A stretch of DNA of 64,000 nt from Pseudomonadota bacterium (GTDB taxonomy: Bacteria > Pseudomonadota > Alphaproteobacteria > Caulobacterales > Caulobacteraceae), in contig JAEXZS010000064.1 of assembly GCA_023451375.1 (NCBI GenBank), forward strand, positions 1 to 64,000. Direction: 5' to 3'. Position numbers and translations under genes: made by a program. This document shows positions 44,201 through 53,630 of this stretch, one piece after another; position 1 is the first letter of the stretch, and every line of letters starts with the position of its first letter. The notes under the pieces are model-generated. The model made no database searches and was not told where the DNA came from. It was given only the letters and a program-made list of their open reading frames with translations.

Positions 44201-47200
44201 ATGCAACGCTTCTTCGTTCACAAGCCGGTCTTCGCCTGGGTGATCGCCCTGTTCATCGCCCTGTTCGGCGCCATCAGCCTGGTGATGCTCCCGGTCGAGC
44301 AATACCCGGACGTGGCGCCGCCCGCGCTGAATGTTCAGGTCAACTACAAGGGCGCGGACGCCCAGACGATCGACCGCACCGTCACCTCCATCATCGAGCA
44401 GGAGATGAACGGGGTCGACAATCTGCTCTACACCGCCTCGACCAGCCGGGCCAACGGGACGGCCCAGGTGACCATCACCTTCAAGAGCGGCACGGATCTC
44501 GACGTCGCCCGCACGCAGATTCAGGACCGGCTCAGCCGCGTGGAGGCGCGGCTGCCTCAAGAGGTGCGCCAACAAGGACTGACGGTCAGTTCCGGCGGTC
44601 TCGGCGGCTTCCTGATGGTCGCGACGCTGCAATCGGCCGACGGCTCCGTCAGCCCCCTCGAACTGAACAATCTCGCCGCCAACAAGATCCGGGACGAACT
44701 GCGTCGGGTCGAGGGCGTCGCGGATGTGCAACTGTTCGGCGCGCCCTACGCCATGCGCATCTGGCTCGACCCCCAGAAACTGGCGGGCTACGGCCTGACG
44801 ACGGCCGAGGTGCTGTCGGCGGTCCAGGAGCAGAACAGCCAGACTCCAGGCGGCGGGATCGGCGAACAGCCGATCACGCGCGAAACCGAGTTCACCGCCA
44901 AGGTCGTCACCCAGAACCGGTTCACCACGCCGGACCAGTTCCGCGACATCATCGTCCGCGCCAATCCGGACGGCTCGACCATCCGGCTGGGCGCCGTGGC
45001 GCGGGTCGAACTGGGCCAGGACAACTACAATCAGCGCATGACCCTGAACGGAGAGCCGGCGGCCGGCATGGGCGTGCAGCTGGCGAGCGGCGCCAACGCC
45101 CTGGCCGCCGCTGAAGGCGTGCGCGCCAAGCTGAAGGAACTGGAGCCTTCCTTCCCGCCGGGCGTGGAGTGGTCGGTGCCGTTCGACACCACCCCTTTCA
45201 TCACCATCTCCGTCGACAACGTCGTCCATACCCTGGTCGAGGCGATGGCGCTGGTCTTCCTGGTGATGTTCCTGTTCCTCCAGAACTGGCGCGCCACCCT
45301 GATCCCCGCGATCGTCGTGCCGATCGCGCTGGCCGGGGCCTGCCTGGGCCTCTACCTCTTCGGCTTCTCGATCAACGTGCTGTCGCTGTTCGGCATGGTC
45401 GTGGCCGTGGGAATTCTGGTCGACGACGCCATCGTCGTCGTCGAGAACGTCGAGCGGATCATGCAGGAAGAGGGGCTCGATCCCGCCGCCGCCACCATCA
45501 AGGCCATGGGCCAGATCACCGGGGCCATTGTCGGCATCACCCTGGTCCTGATCGCGGTGTTCGTGCCGATGGCCTTTTTCCCGGGATCGACCGGCGGCAT
45601 CTATCGTCAGTTCTCGGTCACCCTGGCCGTTTCGATCTTCTTCTCGGCCGTGCTGGCGCTGACCCTGACGCCGGCCCTCTGCGCCACGCTGCTGCGCCGG
45701 GAAGAGGCCCATGATCTGAACGTGGCACCGACGCCGCGCCCGGGCGTCCGCGGCTGGCCGCGACGCTTCTTCAACGCCTTCAACGCGCGCTTCCATCGCG
45801 GCACCGATCGGTATGTTCGCGGCGTCGGCGGGATGTTGCGTCGCCCCGCGCGTTGGCTGGCGGTGTTTGCGATCATGTGCGGCCTGACGACGCTGCTGTT
45901 CATCCGCATGCCCGGGGGATTCCTGCCCAACGAGGACCAGGGTTACATGTTCACCACCTATACGGCCCCTCCGGGCGCCACCATGGAACGGACCGAGGAA
46001 GCGGTGCGCCAGGCCGAGGCCTTCCTCCGCGACCAGCCGCAGGTGCGCAACATCGTCTCCGTCGTCGGCTTCAGCTTCAGCGGTCAGGGCCAGTCCGCCG
46101 CCCTGTCCTTCGTCGACCTGCATCCGTGGGAGGAACGGCCGGGCGCGGACAACTCCGTACGCGCCCTGATCCGCAAGTCGAACGCAGCCTTCGCCGACAT
46201 CCCCGGCGCCGTGATCAATGCGCTCAATCCCCCTCCGATCCAGTCCCTGGGCAACGCCAGCGGCTTCTCGATGAAGATCGAGGATCGCTCGGGCGGCGAC
46301 GGCGCAGGGTTGGAGGCGGTCCGCGACCGGATCATCGCGGAGGGAACGGAGACCGGAATGTTCTTCATGCTTCGCCCTGAAGGCCTGCCCACGGCGCCGC
46401 AGCTGTTTGTGGATGTCGACCGGGTGAAGGCCCGTGCGCTGGGTCTCAGCATTGCGGACATCAATCGCACCCTGTCGATCGCCTTCGGCTCGGCCTACGC
46501 CAACGACTTCGTGCACCAAGGCGACGTCCTGCGCGTCTACATCCAGGCCGAGGCCGACCAGCGCATGCGTCCAGATGACATCCTGGCGATGCGGGTGCGC
46601 AACGCCCAGGGCCAGATGACGCCGTTCTCGGCCTTCGCCACGGCGACCTGGCGCAGCGGACCCCAGCAGGTCGAGCGCTACAACGGCTATCCCGCCGTGA
46701 CCCTGTCAGGCATGGCCATGCCGGGCAAATCCAGCGGCGACGCCCTAAACGAAATGGAGCGGATCGCCGGCGGCGTCCTCGGCGAGGGCCAGGCCTATGA
46801 ATGGACCGGCACAGCCTATGAGGAACGTCAGGCCTCGGGACAAATCGGCCTCCTGCTCGGCCTGTCGGTGGTCGTCGTCTTCCTGCTGCTGGCCGCGCTC
46901 TACAACAGCTGGTCCATCCCGCTGGCGGTCCTGCTGGTGGTGCCCTTCGGCGTCCTGGGCGCCTTGGTCGCGACCATGATGGGCTTCATGCCGGCAGACA
47001 TCTATTTCAACGTCGGGCTCATCACCATCATCGGCTTGGCGGCGAAGAACGCGATCCTGATCGTCGAGTTCGCGATCGAGGACGAGAAGGAAGGTCAAGG
47101 GCTGGTCGAGGCGATCAAACGCGCCGCCCAGCAGCGGCTGCGGCCGATCCTGATGACCAGCCTCGCCTTTATCCTGGGCATGATCCCGCTGGTGCTTTCC

Positions 47201-47398
47201 ACCGGCGCCGGCGCCGCCAGCCGACGCGCCGTCGGAACCGGCGTGATGGGCGGGATGATCGCGGCCACCCTCTTTGGCGTCTTCTTCACGCCGCTGTTCT
47301 ATTACGCGGCGCGCAAATGGCTCACCCGCCGCAAGGCGAAGCCTGTCCCCGACGCCCCCCTGAACGCCACCGAAGCGGGAGCGCCGCCCCATGCGTAA
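44201..47398 (+). CDS. RND multidrug efflux pump, HAE1 family (AcrB/MexB-like)
   Basis: Inner-membrane proton-driven pump of 1065 residues. Starts MQRFFVHKPVFAWVIALFIA (first transmembrane helix), then two large periplasmic porter/docking loops and 12 transmembrane helices in all. TM4 carries the proton-relay GMVVAVGILVDDAIVVVENV with the two adjacent Asp residues, and the second half has AAKNAILIVEFA. The linker NVNVQVNYKGADAQTIDRTV-type porter motif and the Gly-rich FPGSTGGIYRQ confirm the hydrophobe/amphiphile group, not the heavy-metal (CzcA/CusA) group. GGA before the ATG is the likely ribosome binding site. Adaptor and outer-membrane genes flank it, the latter with 8 bases of overlap. 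Confidence 0.94.
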   Translation: MQRFFVHKPVFAWVIALFIALFGAISLVMLPVEQYPDVAPPALNVQVNYKGADAQTIDRTVTSIIEQEMNGVDNLLYTASTSRANGTAQVTITFKSGTDLDVARTQIQDRLSRVEARLPQEVRQQGLTVSSGGLGGFLMVATLQSADGSVSPLELNNLAANKIRDELRRVEGVADVQLFGAPYAMRIWLDPQKLAGYGLTTAEVLSAVQEQNSQTPGGGIGEQPITRETEFTAKVVTQNRFTTPDQFRDIIVRANPDGSTIRLGAVARVELGQDNYNQRMTLNGEPAAGMGVQLASGANALAAAEGVRAKLKELEPSFPPGVEWSVPFDTTPFITISVDNVVHTLVEAMALVFLVMFLFLQNWRATLIPAIVVPIALAGACLGLYLFGFSINVLSLFGMVVAVGILVDDAIVVVENVERIMQEEGLDPAAATIKAMGQITGAIVGITLVLIAVFVPMAFFPGSTGGIYRQFSVTLAVSIFFSAVLALTLTPALCATLLRREEAHDLNVAPTPRPGVRGWPRRFFNAFNARFHRGTDRYVRGVGGMLRRPARWLAVFAIMCGLTTLLFIRMPGGFLPNEDQGYMFTTYTAPPGATMERTEEAVRQAEAFLRDQPQVRNIVSVVGFSFSGQGQSAALSFVDLHPWEERPGADNSVRALIRKSNAAFADIPGAVINALNPPPIQSLGNASGFSMKIEDRSGGDGAGLEAVRDRIIAEGTETGMFFMLRPEGLPTAPQLFVDVDRVKARALGLSIADINRTLSIAFGSAYANDFVHQGDVLRVYIQAEADQRMRPDDILAMRVRNAQGQMTPFSAFATATWRSGPQQVERYNGYPAVTLSGMAMPGKSSGDALNEMERIAGGVLGEGQAYEWTGTAYEERQASGQIGLLLGLSVVVVFLLLAALYNSWSIPLAVLLVVPFGVLGALVATMMGFMPADIYFNVGLITIIGLAAKNAILIVEFAIEDEKEGQGLVEAIKRAAQQRLRPILMTSLAFILGMIPLVLSTGAGAASRRAVGTGVMGGMIAATLFGVFFTPLFYYAARKWLTRRKAKPVPDAPLNATEAGAPPHA

Positions 47399-48827
47399 GA
47401 CCGTCGTTGCGGGCATGACCGCGCTGTTGTCGGGTTGCAGCCTCGCGCCGGCCTATTTGCCGCCGGCCACGCCGATACCTGCCCAGTACGCCGCGACGCC
47501 TATGGCGGTCGCGTCCGGCGCCGCCGCTTCGGAAGTCGCCTGGCGCGACTACTTCGGCGACGAGCGGCTCCAGGGGCTGATCGCGGCGGCCTTGGCCAAT
47601 AACCGCGACCTCGAAGCCGCCACGGCGCGCATCGACCAGGCGCGGGCGCGATACCGGATCGAGGACGCCGACCGGCTGCCCGCCGTCGGCGTCGGCGCCG
47701 GGGCGACCCGGTCTCGCACGCCCCTCAACGTCACCGGACTGGACGACGAGCTCGGTGAGGCGGTTCCGGAACTGCCGGAGGCGATCACGAGCGACCAGTA
47801 CAGCGCCCAGGTGGCCGTCTCCGCCTTCGAGCTCGACTTCTGGGGACGTGTTCGCAACATGAGCGAAGCGTCGCGCCGCCAGTACCTGGCGACCGTGGAG
47901 GCCCAGAGCGCGTTTCGACTGTCGCTCATCGGCGAGGTCGCGAGCACCTATTTCGCCATCCGGTCGGGCGAGGAGGGCGTCGTCCTCGCCGAACGTTCCC
48001 TGGCCAGCCGCCGACGGGCTCTGGAGATCGCCCGGCTGCGGGCTGACGCGGGCGTCACCGCCTCTATGGACGTCGATCAGGCCGAGTTGCTGGCGACGCA
48101 GGCCGAAACCGAACTCGCCGAGCTGCGCCGGACCACCGGCCAACGCCGAAACCAGCTGGAGGTGCTCGTCGGCGGACCCATGGACCAGATCCTGCCCGAG
48201 GGTCGTGCGCTCGACGATCCGGCGCAGGTTCTGGACCTCGATCCAGGGCTGCCCTCCGAGCTGTTGCTGGCGCGCCCCGACGTCCGTCAGGCCGAGCAGC
48301 TGCTGCGTGGCGCGAACGCGAGCATCGGCGCGGCGCGGGCCGCCTTCTTCCCCAGCATATCGCTGACCGGGGCCCTGGGCGTGGCCTCTCCCGAACTGGA
48401 CTCGCTGTTCGAGGGAAACACCGAGCGCTGGTCCTTCGGCGGGGCGATCAACCTGCCGATCTTCGACAACGGCGCCCGCCGGGCGCGCCTAGCCGAAGCG
48501 GAAGCGAAACAGGACGAACTGGTCGCCAGCTATCAGAAGACGGTGCAGACGGCCTTCCGCGAAGTCTCCGACGCGCTGGTCGCCCGCCAGCGCTACGAGG
48601 AACAGATCGCGGCGCAGATCCGCACGGTCGCTGCGCAGCGTCGCCTCGCCGAGACCGCCCAACTCCGATACGACAACGGCGTCGCCCTCTATCTCCAGGT
48701 GCTCGACGCCGAGCGAAACCTGTTCACCGCCGAACAGCAGCTCGTTCGCCTTCGCGCCAGCCGGCTCCAGGCGGATGTGTCGCTCTATGTGGCCCTGGGC
48801 GGCGGCGAGGCGGCGGAGGGCGGTTGA
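47391..48827 (+). CDS. RND efflux outer-membrane factor (NodT/OprM family)
   Basis: Outer-membrane channel of 478 residues. It begins with a lipoprotein signal (MTALLSGCSLAPAYLPP, lipid on Cys) and has the repeated helix pairs of the TolC/OprM fold (ANNRDLEAATARIDQARARYRIEDADRLP; LARPDVRQAEQLLRGANASIGAARAAFFPSISLTG, each cut here by family variation). An N-terminal WRDYFGDERLQGLI segment is diagnostic. It trimerises with the adaptor and pump. Its ATG overlaps the pump stop by 8 bases. Gene of the same operon; 143 bases separate it from the response regulator. Confidence 0.92.
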   Translation: MRKTVVAGMTALLSGCSLAPAYLPPATPIPAQYAATPMAVASGAAASEVAWRDYFGDERLQGLIAAALANNRDLEAATARIDQARARYRIEDADRLPAVGVGAGATRSRTPLNVTGLDDELGEAVPELPEAITSDQYSAQVAVSAFELDFWGRVRNMSEASRRQYLATVEAQSAFRLSLIGEVASTYFAIRSGEEGVVLAERSLASRRRALEIARLRADAGVTASMDVDQAELLATQAETELAELRRTTGQRRNQLEVLVGGPMDQILPEGRALDDPAQVLDLDPGLPSELLLARPDVRQAEQLLRGANASIGAARAAFFPSISLTGALGVASPELDSLFEGNTERWSFGGAINLPIFDNGARRARLAEAEAKQDELVASYQKTVQTAFREVSDALVARQRYEEQIAAQIRTVAAQRRLAETAQLRYDNGVALYLQVLDAERNLFTAEQQLVRLRASRLQADVSLYVALGGGEAAEGG

Positions 48828-48970
48828 CGTGATCGTAATCTTGGAGGTCAATCGTCGGCGCCGGGAGGGCCGCCCCTGGCGACGCAACCGGTTCGCCGCC
48901 GCGTGTCATGTGCGCCGGGCCGGCGCAGATCGGGCAAGGCGAACCCCCGGCCTGAAGAGAAGGGTCGCCC

Positions 48971-49705
48971 ATGGACAAGGTTGAGAATTCGATGGGGCGT
49001 ATCGCCCTCGTCGAGGACGATGCGAGCATCCGCGATCTGGTCGAAGGCCTGCTGAAGCGGGAAGGCTTCGACGTCTTCGCCTTTTCCGCCGGTCGCGGCC
49101 TCTTCGCCGCCGACATCACCGAAACCTTGGACTGCGTCATCCTGGACCTCATGCTGCCGGGCGAGGATGGGCTGACGATCTGCCGCGAACTGCGCAGTAT
49201 GGATCGCCGCCTGCCTATCCTGATCGTGACCGCCAAGGGCGACCCGATCGACCGGGTGATCGGACTGGAACTGGGCGCCGACGACTATCTCGCCAAGCCG
49301 TTCAACTCGCGCGAACTCCTGGCCCGGGTCCGCTCGATCATTCGCAGGACGCGCGATCTGGGCCAGACCGTCGCGACGCAGGACGACGAGCGGTTCCAAT
49401 TCCTGGGGTGGACGCTGCGCGCGGACGCGCGCGAACTGCTCGACGAGGCCGGACAGAGCGTCCCCCTCAGCACCGGGGATTTCGAACTGCTGCACATCTT
49501 CGTCACCCACCCGCAGAACGTCCTGTCGCGCGAGCTGCTGCTCAATCGCACGCGCGGCGGCACGCGCGACTTCGTGGATCGGGTCATCGACGTCCAAATC
49601 AGCCGGTTGAGACGAAAGCTGGGCGATGATCCGCGCAATCCGACCATCATACGCACCATCCGCGGCGACGGTTATCTGTTCGGCCCCAAGGTCGTCCGGT
49701 GCTGA
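48971..49705 (+). CDS. OmpR-family response regulator of the efflux operon
   Basis: Transcription regulator of 244 residues. The receiver is complete: Glu15-Asp16-Asp17 pocket (ALVEDDA), phosphoacceptor Asp59 (VILDLMLPG), Thr87 and Lys109 (YLAKPF). A winged-helix output domain follows (about 140-240: LSTGDFELLHIF, VLSRELLLNRTRGG, VDRVIDVQISRLRRKLGDD, IRTIRGDGYLF). The ATG at 48971 is used; MGRIALVEDD at 48992 is an alternative. The stop overlaps the kinase start. It is the best candidate to bind the direct repeats upstream of mipA and of the EF-hand and RcnB genes, so it may autoregulate its operon and control a wider set. Confidence 0.93.
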   Translation: MDKVENSMGRIALVEDDASIRDLVEGLLKREGFDVFAFSAGRGLFAADITETLDCVILDLMLPGEDGLTICRELRSMDRRLPILIVTAKGDPIDRVIGLELGADDYLAKPFNSRELLARVRSIIRRTRDLGQTVATQDDERFQFLGWTLRADARELLDEAGQSVPLSTGDFELLHIFVTHPQNVLSRELLLNRTRGGTRDFVDRVIDVQISRLRRKLGDDPRNPTIIRTIRGDGYLFGPKVVRC

Positions 49706-51042
49706 ATCGGGGCATGGGCCTGCGCGGCCGCATCGGCCTGCTTCTGCTGCTCCATATGGCGGCGATGGCCGGCCTGTTCTGGGTCTTCGCCAATGCGTCC
49801 CTTACCCTGGGCTCGCCCCCCGTCTACAGACTGCCTCCCCCTCAAGCCGTCGCCGACATCGCGGCCGCCTTCGAACAGACCCCGCCGTCCGCGCATCCGG
49901 ATCTGGTGCGCGCCCTCTCGGACGACACCCAGGGCGTGACCCTCCTGCCGGCCTTGCCGCCATTCGACCCCCGCACCGCCTCGACCGCTGACGCGGACCG
50001 GTATCGCGAAGCCCTGAAAGGCCGCCCGTTCCGGATCGTGGCGGCGGGCGGACGCGCGCCATCCGACTTTGGGGAGTTTCCCGTCTTCTCCACCGACGCG
50101 CTCCAGGTGATCACGACCCTGGCGGACGGCCGGGCCCTCGCCGTCTCCCAGATGGCCATTCCGCCGGTCGCTCGGATCGTCGACAACGCCCTATGGTTCG
50201 TGGGGCTGATGATCGCGCTCAATCTGATCGTAGCTCTCCTGATCGCCGACCAGACCCGCCGTCCCGTCGAACGCCTTCTGCGCGCGGTCCAACAGGACCG
50301 GCCGGAGGACTTCACCCTCCCCGGCCCCGGCGAGATCGTCGCGCTCGGGGCCGCCTTCCGGGATTTGAGGACGGATCTTCGGGCGCTCATGGAAGAACGC
50401 ACGCGAATTCTCGCCGCGATCGCTCACGATTTCCGCACCTACCTCACGCGCATAAATCTCCGGAGCGACTTCGTCGACGACCCCCGCCAGCGCGACCTGC
50501 TCGTCCAGGACATCGCCGAGATGACGACTCTCATCGATGACGCCTTGGTCTATGCCGAAGGCGTCAAGGCGCCGTCCGGAGAGGCCGTCGTCGAGGTCGT
50601 CGCCGCCCTCGGCGCGCTCGCGGCGGATCGGAAATGCCTGGGCCAGACCGTCGCCTTCGACGCCCCGCCGGAGCCCCTCTGGGCCGCGATCTCGCCGGTG
50701 GCCCTGCATCGCATCATCAACAATCTCCTGGACAACGCCCAACGCTACGGCGGGGGCGATGCGACCCTGCGCATCGGCCTCGCAAGCGGAGCCGTGCGGA
50801 TTCAGGTCGACGACCAGGGGCCGGGCGTGCCCGAGGCGGCCCTCGAGCGTCTCACCGAACCCTTCCACCGCCTCGAGACTTCCCGGTCCAGGGAGACCGG
50901 CGGGGCCGGACTGGGGCTCTCGATCGTGCTCGCCCTGGCCCAGGAGCACCACGCCCGGCTCAGCCTGGCGAACCGCCCCGAAGGCGGTTTCCGGGCGGAA
51001 CTCCAGCTTCAGCCTGCGCCGCCTGCGTCACCCCTCGCCTAA
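49699..51042 (+). CDS. sensor histidine kinase of the efflux operon
   Basis: Membrane histidine kinase of 447 residues. Two transmembrane helices (about 13-33 and 164-184) bound a periplasmic domain of roughly 130 residues, followed by HAMP-like linker (TRRPVERLLRAVQQ), the phosphoacceptor box IAHDFRTYLTRINLRSDF (His243) and the ATPase domain with N box (NNLLDNAQRYGG), G1 (DDQGPGVP) and G2 (GAGLGLSIV). The H box has Tyr248 where Pro is usual (HDxRTP), which could alter the phosphatase/kinase balance. GTG start overlaps the regulator gene by 7 bases. Input unknown; metals, cationic drugs or envelope damage fit the context. Confidence 0.92.
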   Translation: MLNRGMGLRGRIGLLLLLHMAAMAGLFWVFANASLTLGSPPVYRLPPPQAVADIAAAFEQTPPSAHPDLVRALSDDTQGVTLLPALPPFDPRTASTADADRYREALKGRPFRIVAAGGRAPSDFGEFPVFSTDALQVITTLADGRALAVSQMAIPPVARIVDNALWFVGLMIALNLIVALLIADQTRRPVERLLRAVQQDRPEDFTLPGPGEIVALGAAFRDLRTDLRALMEERTRILAAIAHDFRTYLTRINLRSDFVDDPRQRDLLVQDIAEMTTLIDDALVYAEGVKAPSGEAVVEVVAALGALAADRKCLGQTVAFDAPPEPLWAAISPVALHRIINNLLDNAQRYGGGDATLRIGLASGAVRIQVDDQGPGVPEAALERLTEPFHRLETSRSRETGGAGLGLSIVLALAQEHHARLSLANRPEGGFRAELQLQPAPPASPLA

Positions 51043-51330
51043 ACAGCTTGAGACGGCCGGCCAGCCGCCTTCGGCACGCCGACGACGGCAAGGCGCTAAG
51101 GCTCCGCCCCCGCATGGGCCAGGGTGAAGCGGCGGCGTCGCCGAACCGGCCGGTCTTCTCGTTCTTCCGCGCCCGCCAGGCGGGCGACAGCCTGCAGGCG
51201 TCTGAGGCGGCTTGTGCAGGTCGGACGATCCCCCTCCGCCCGGCCCGCCCCGGCCCTTGCTACCCTAGCCTCGCCGATGGGCAGGGTTCAGGCGCGCAGT
51301 TCGCGTGCCTTGTCCGAAGGCGGCGGAGAC
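51043..51330. other. boundary region before the conjugative element, no supported gene
   Basis: About 290 bases after the kinase. Open frames are GC-bias artefacts. The border between chromosomal genes and the conjugative element lies in or near this interval, but I see no integrase, tRNA or duplicated attachment site. Confidence 0.4.
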
Positions 51331-51450
51331 ATGACGGCTCATGACAATCTTGCCGCCGCGACCGAGGCCGGAGCCCTGCTCGGCGCGCCCTGATCGCGCC
51401 GCTCAATCGGCTGAAGGCCTCGCCGCGCAATGCGCGAAGGACCCCGATGC
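51331..51450 (+). pseudogene. remnant of a ParB-like nuclease/partition gene of the element
   Basis: An ATG with GGAG upstream starts MTAHDNLAAATEAGALLGA, then the frame ends in TGA at 51393. A shifted frame from about 51390 reads LIAPLNRLKASPRNARRTP, which resembles the start of ParB/Srx-type proteins of these elements (consensus I-PL-L-SP-NAR-T). Homology then stops near 51450. So only about 40 codons remain, with a frameshift, of a protein that normally has several hundred residues. Confidence 0.5.
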
Positions 51451-51929
51451 CGCAGCGACCGTCGTCGTCCCGCCCGACCCCGATGCGGGCGCCTAGCGTC
51501 GTCGTTCGGGTCGCCCCGCCTCTTTCATCCCGGGGTTTCGGCAGGCGGGCCCGTCTCAGCGTCGTCCGTCCAGCATCTAAGGGCGGTGACGCCGGACCGG
51601 ATTGATAGCGCCCCCGAGCGCCCCGCCGTCCTCAAGGTGACGACCGGGCCCCTTGCCGTCTCTCCGCCGTCTGACCGCGCCCGCGCGGACCTCTCTTGGC
51701 CTGATCTGGCCGACCGTCCCCCGGTCTTCGCAACCGCGTCGGCGGCTTTCTTCCCCGGCCGTCGGCCTCCTCGCGAAACAAGAAAGCCGCCGCCTGCGGT
51801 CCTCCGCTCACGCTGCGGGCCCCTCGGGCGCCCTCAGGGCGCGGGCCTGCGGACCGGCGTCCGGCCGGCCGGTCGATCGCCATCGAGGCCGCGGCTGGCG
51901 TGGCCCGATCAGCAAAAGGAGAGACGAAC
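51451..51929. other. intergenic region upstream of the DUF736 gene
   Basis: About 480 GC-rich bases without a supported gene. It may hold the promoter for DUF736. A few inverted GC-rich segments occur but none is a clear terminator or origin. Confidence 0.4.
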
Positions 51930-52226
51930 ATGGCGACCATTGGAACCTTCACCCTCGCGGACGGCGCCTATTCCGGCGCGATCAAGACCCTGGCCCTGAA
52001 CGTGCGCGACGCCCAGCTTCGGCCCAACGACAAGACCGACGACAAGGCGCCCGACTACCGGATGTTCTCCGGGAACATGGAGTTCGGGGCGGCCTGGAAA
52101 AAGACCAGCCAGGCCAATCGCGACTACCTCTCCGTCAAGCTGGACGATCCCAGCTTCCCGGCCCCGATCTACGCCTCCCTGGTCGAGACCGACGGCGGCT
52201 TCAGCCTGATCTGGTCGCGAACCTGA
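51930..52226 (+). CDS. DUF736-family protein
   Basis: A 98-residue protein of the DUF736 family (MATIGTFTLADGAYSGAIKT, then NVRDAQLRPNDKTDDKAPDYR and SVKLDDPSFPAPIYASL), found almost only near ArdC and conjugation genes of alpha- and gammaproteobacterial elements. Function unknown; a single-strand-binding-like role has been suggested by its beta-rich pattern but is unproven. AAAGGAG precedes the ATG. It opens the accessory part of the conjugative element. Confidence 0.85.
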   Translation: MATIGTFTLADGAYSGAIKTLALNVRDAQLRPNDKTDDKAPDYRMFSGNMEFGAAWKKTSQANRDYLSVKLDDPSFPAPIYASLVETDGGFSLIWSRT

Positions 52227-52302
52227 CCTGCGGGCGGCGGCGCCGCGGCGGCGCCGCGGCGGCGCCGCCTCCCCCTTTTCTTCCCATTCCAATGAGGCCG
52301 CC

Positions 52303-53232
52303 ATGACGCGCCCCGACCCTTCCGCTCGTCCCGATGTCCACACCGACATCACCCGATCCATCCTCGCCGACCTCGCATGCGGCGTCCGTCCCTGGACCCG
52401 GCCCTGGTCCGACGGCGGCCTCGGCGTCCGACCGCTGCGTCACGACGGCCAGCCCTATCACGGGATCAATGTCCTGCTGCTCTGGTCGCGGGCCTCGATC
52501 CGGGCGTATGACCAGCCCGTCTGGATGACCTTCCGTCAGGCCTTGGCGCTGGGCGGCTGCGTCCGTCGCGGGGAAACCGGGACCCCCGTGATCTACGCCG
52601 GCCGTTCGACCACCGACCGCGAAGAGCCCGAGCACGCCGCGCCTTCGAACGCCGAGACAGGCGCAGAGTCCGGCCCTGCACGGCGTCGGGGCGGCGCCTT
52701 CCTCAAGCGCTACACCGTCTTCAACCTGGCCCAGATCGACGGTCTGGAGGGCCGCTATCCGGCGCCGGAGCCGCGGCCCCTCCCTGCCCGGATCGACCGC
52801 GCCGAGCAGGTCTTCGCCGCCGTCGGCGCCGAGATCCGGCACGGCGGAACCCAGGCCTTCTACAATCCGGGCGCGGATGTGGTGCACATGCCCCATCCCG
52901 GCCGCTTCGCTGAAATCGAGGCCTATTACGCCGTCCTGGGACACGAACTCACGCACTGGACCGGCCACCCCCGTCGTCTCGCCCGCGACCTGCATCTGAG
53001 CCGGTCCGGCGACACGGCCTATGCGCGCGAGGAATTGATCGCCGAACTGGGCGCCGCCTTCCTCTGCGCCGACCTGGGACTGAGCCTCGAACCGCGTCCG
53101 GACCACGCCGCCTATCTGGCGGCCTGGCTGCGCGTCCTCGGCGACGATCCTCGCTTTATCGTCTCCGCCGCCGCCCACGCGGAACGCGCCGTCGCCCTGC
53201 TGCACGGCCTAGCCGCCGTTCCCGACGCCTAA
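52303..53232 (+). CDS. ArdC-type antirestriction / zincin-like metallopeptidase
   Basis: A 309-residue protein. N-terminal ArdC domain (DIARSILADLACGVRPW-type start, PYHGINVLLLW, WMTFRQA, GETGTPVIYAG) binds single-stranded DNA in the family; C-terminal PolyVal-type zincin has HELTHWTGH (His214, Glu215, His218) and a downstream Glu in EELIAELGAAFL. It protects incoming single-stranded element DNA from restriction or is a peptidase. Coding on plus, in the order typical of these elements (after DUF736). Confidence 0.87.
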   Translation: MTRPDPSARPDVHTDITRSILADLACGVRPWTRPWSDGGLGVRPLRHDGQPYHGINVLLLWSRASIRAYDQPVWMTFRQALALGGCVRRGETGTPVIYAGRSTTDREEPEHAAPSNAETGAESGPARRRGGAFLKRYTVFNLAQIDGLEGRYPAPEPRPLPARIDRAEQVFAAVGAEIRHGGTQAFYNPGADVVHMPHPGRFAEIEAYYAVLGHELTHWTGHPRRLARDLHLSRSGDTAYAREELIAELGAAFLCADLGLSLEPRPDHAAYLAAWLRVLGDDPRFIVSAAAHAERAVALLHGLAAVPDA

Positions 53233-53375
53233 GATCGCCGTCCGAGCCCGGGCGATGCCGCCTCGGCATCGCCCGATGACGGCGCGCCGACTACCGGCGC
53301 AGCCGTCTTCCCGAAATCCTGCGCCGACCCGCCGCACCGTCCCTCGACGGCGCCGGCGCCTTTCGGGAGATCGCC

Positions 53376-53630
53376 ATGACCGACACGTCCACGCCCCTGC
53401 CGCCGCGCTTCCTGCGCACCCCGGAAGCGGCCCGCCACCTCGGCCTCTCCGGCCGAACCCTGGAGAAACACCGCTGCTATGGAACCGGGCCGGTCTATCG
53501 CAAGATCGGCGGCCGGGTCGTCTATGCCATCGCCGATCTGCAGGCCTGGGCCGATCGCGGCGCGCGCACCTCCACCGAGATCGCGGGCGCCCACCCCGTC
53601 CTGCCCGCGCGCCGCCCGGACCGGGCCTGA
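53376..53630 (+). CDS. AlpA-like helix-turn-helix DNA-binding protein
   Basis: An 84-residue protein with a MerR/AlpA-type winged helix-turn-helix (FLRTPEAARHLGLSGRTLEKH then GTGPVYRKIGGRVVYAIADL, LQAWADRGARTSTEIAG). Such proteins act as excisionase or regulators of element excision and transfer. The stop overlaps the next start (TGATG). In related elements DUF2285, RepA and ParA genes follow; here DUF2840 follows directly. Confidence 0.82.
   Translation: MTDTSTPLPPRFLRTPEAARHLGLSGRTLEKHRCYGTGPVYRKIGGRVVYAIADLQAWADRGARTSTEIAGAHPVLPARRPDRA

Noticed and set aside
44030..46519. 829-codon minus-strand frame opposite the RND pump
   Set aside because: Antisense shadow: His/Asp/Gly-rich low-quality protein, while the plus frame encodes a complete AcrB-type pump.
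51632..51952. Minus-strand open frame before DUF736
   Set aside because: Arg/Pro/Gly-rich, no ribosome binding site and overlaps the DUF736 promoter and start.
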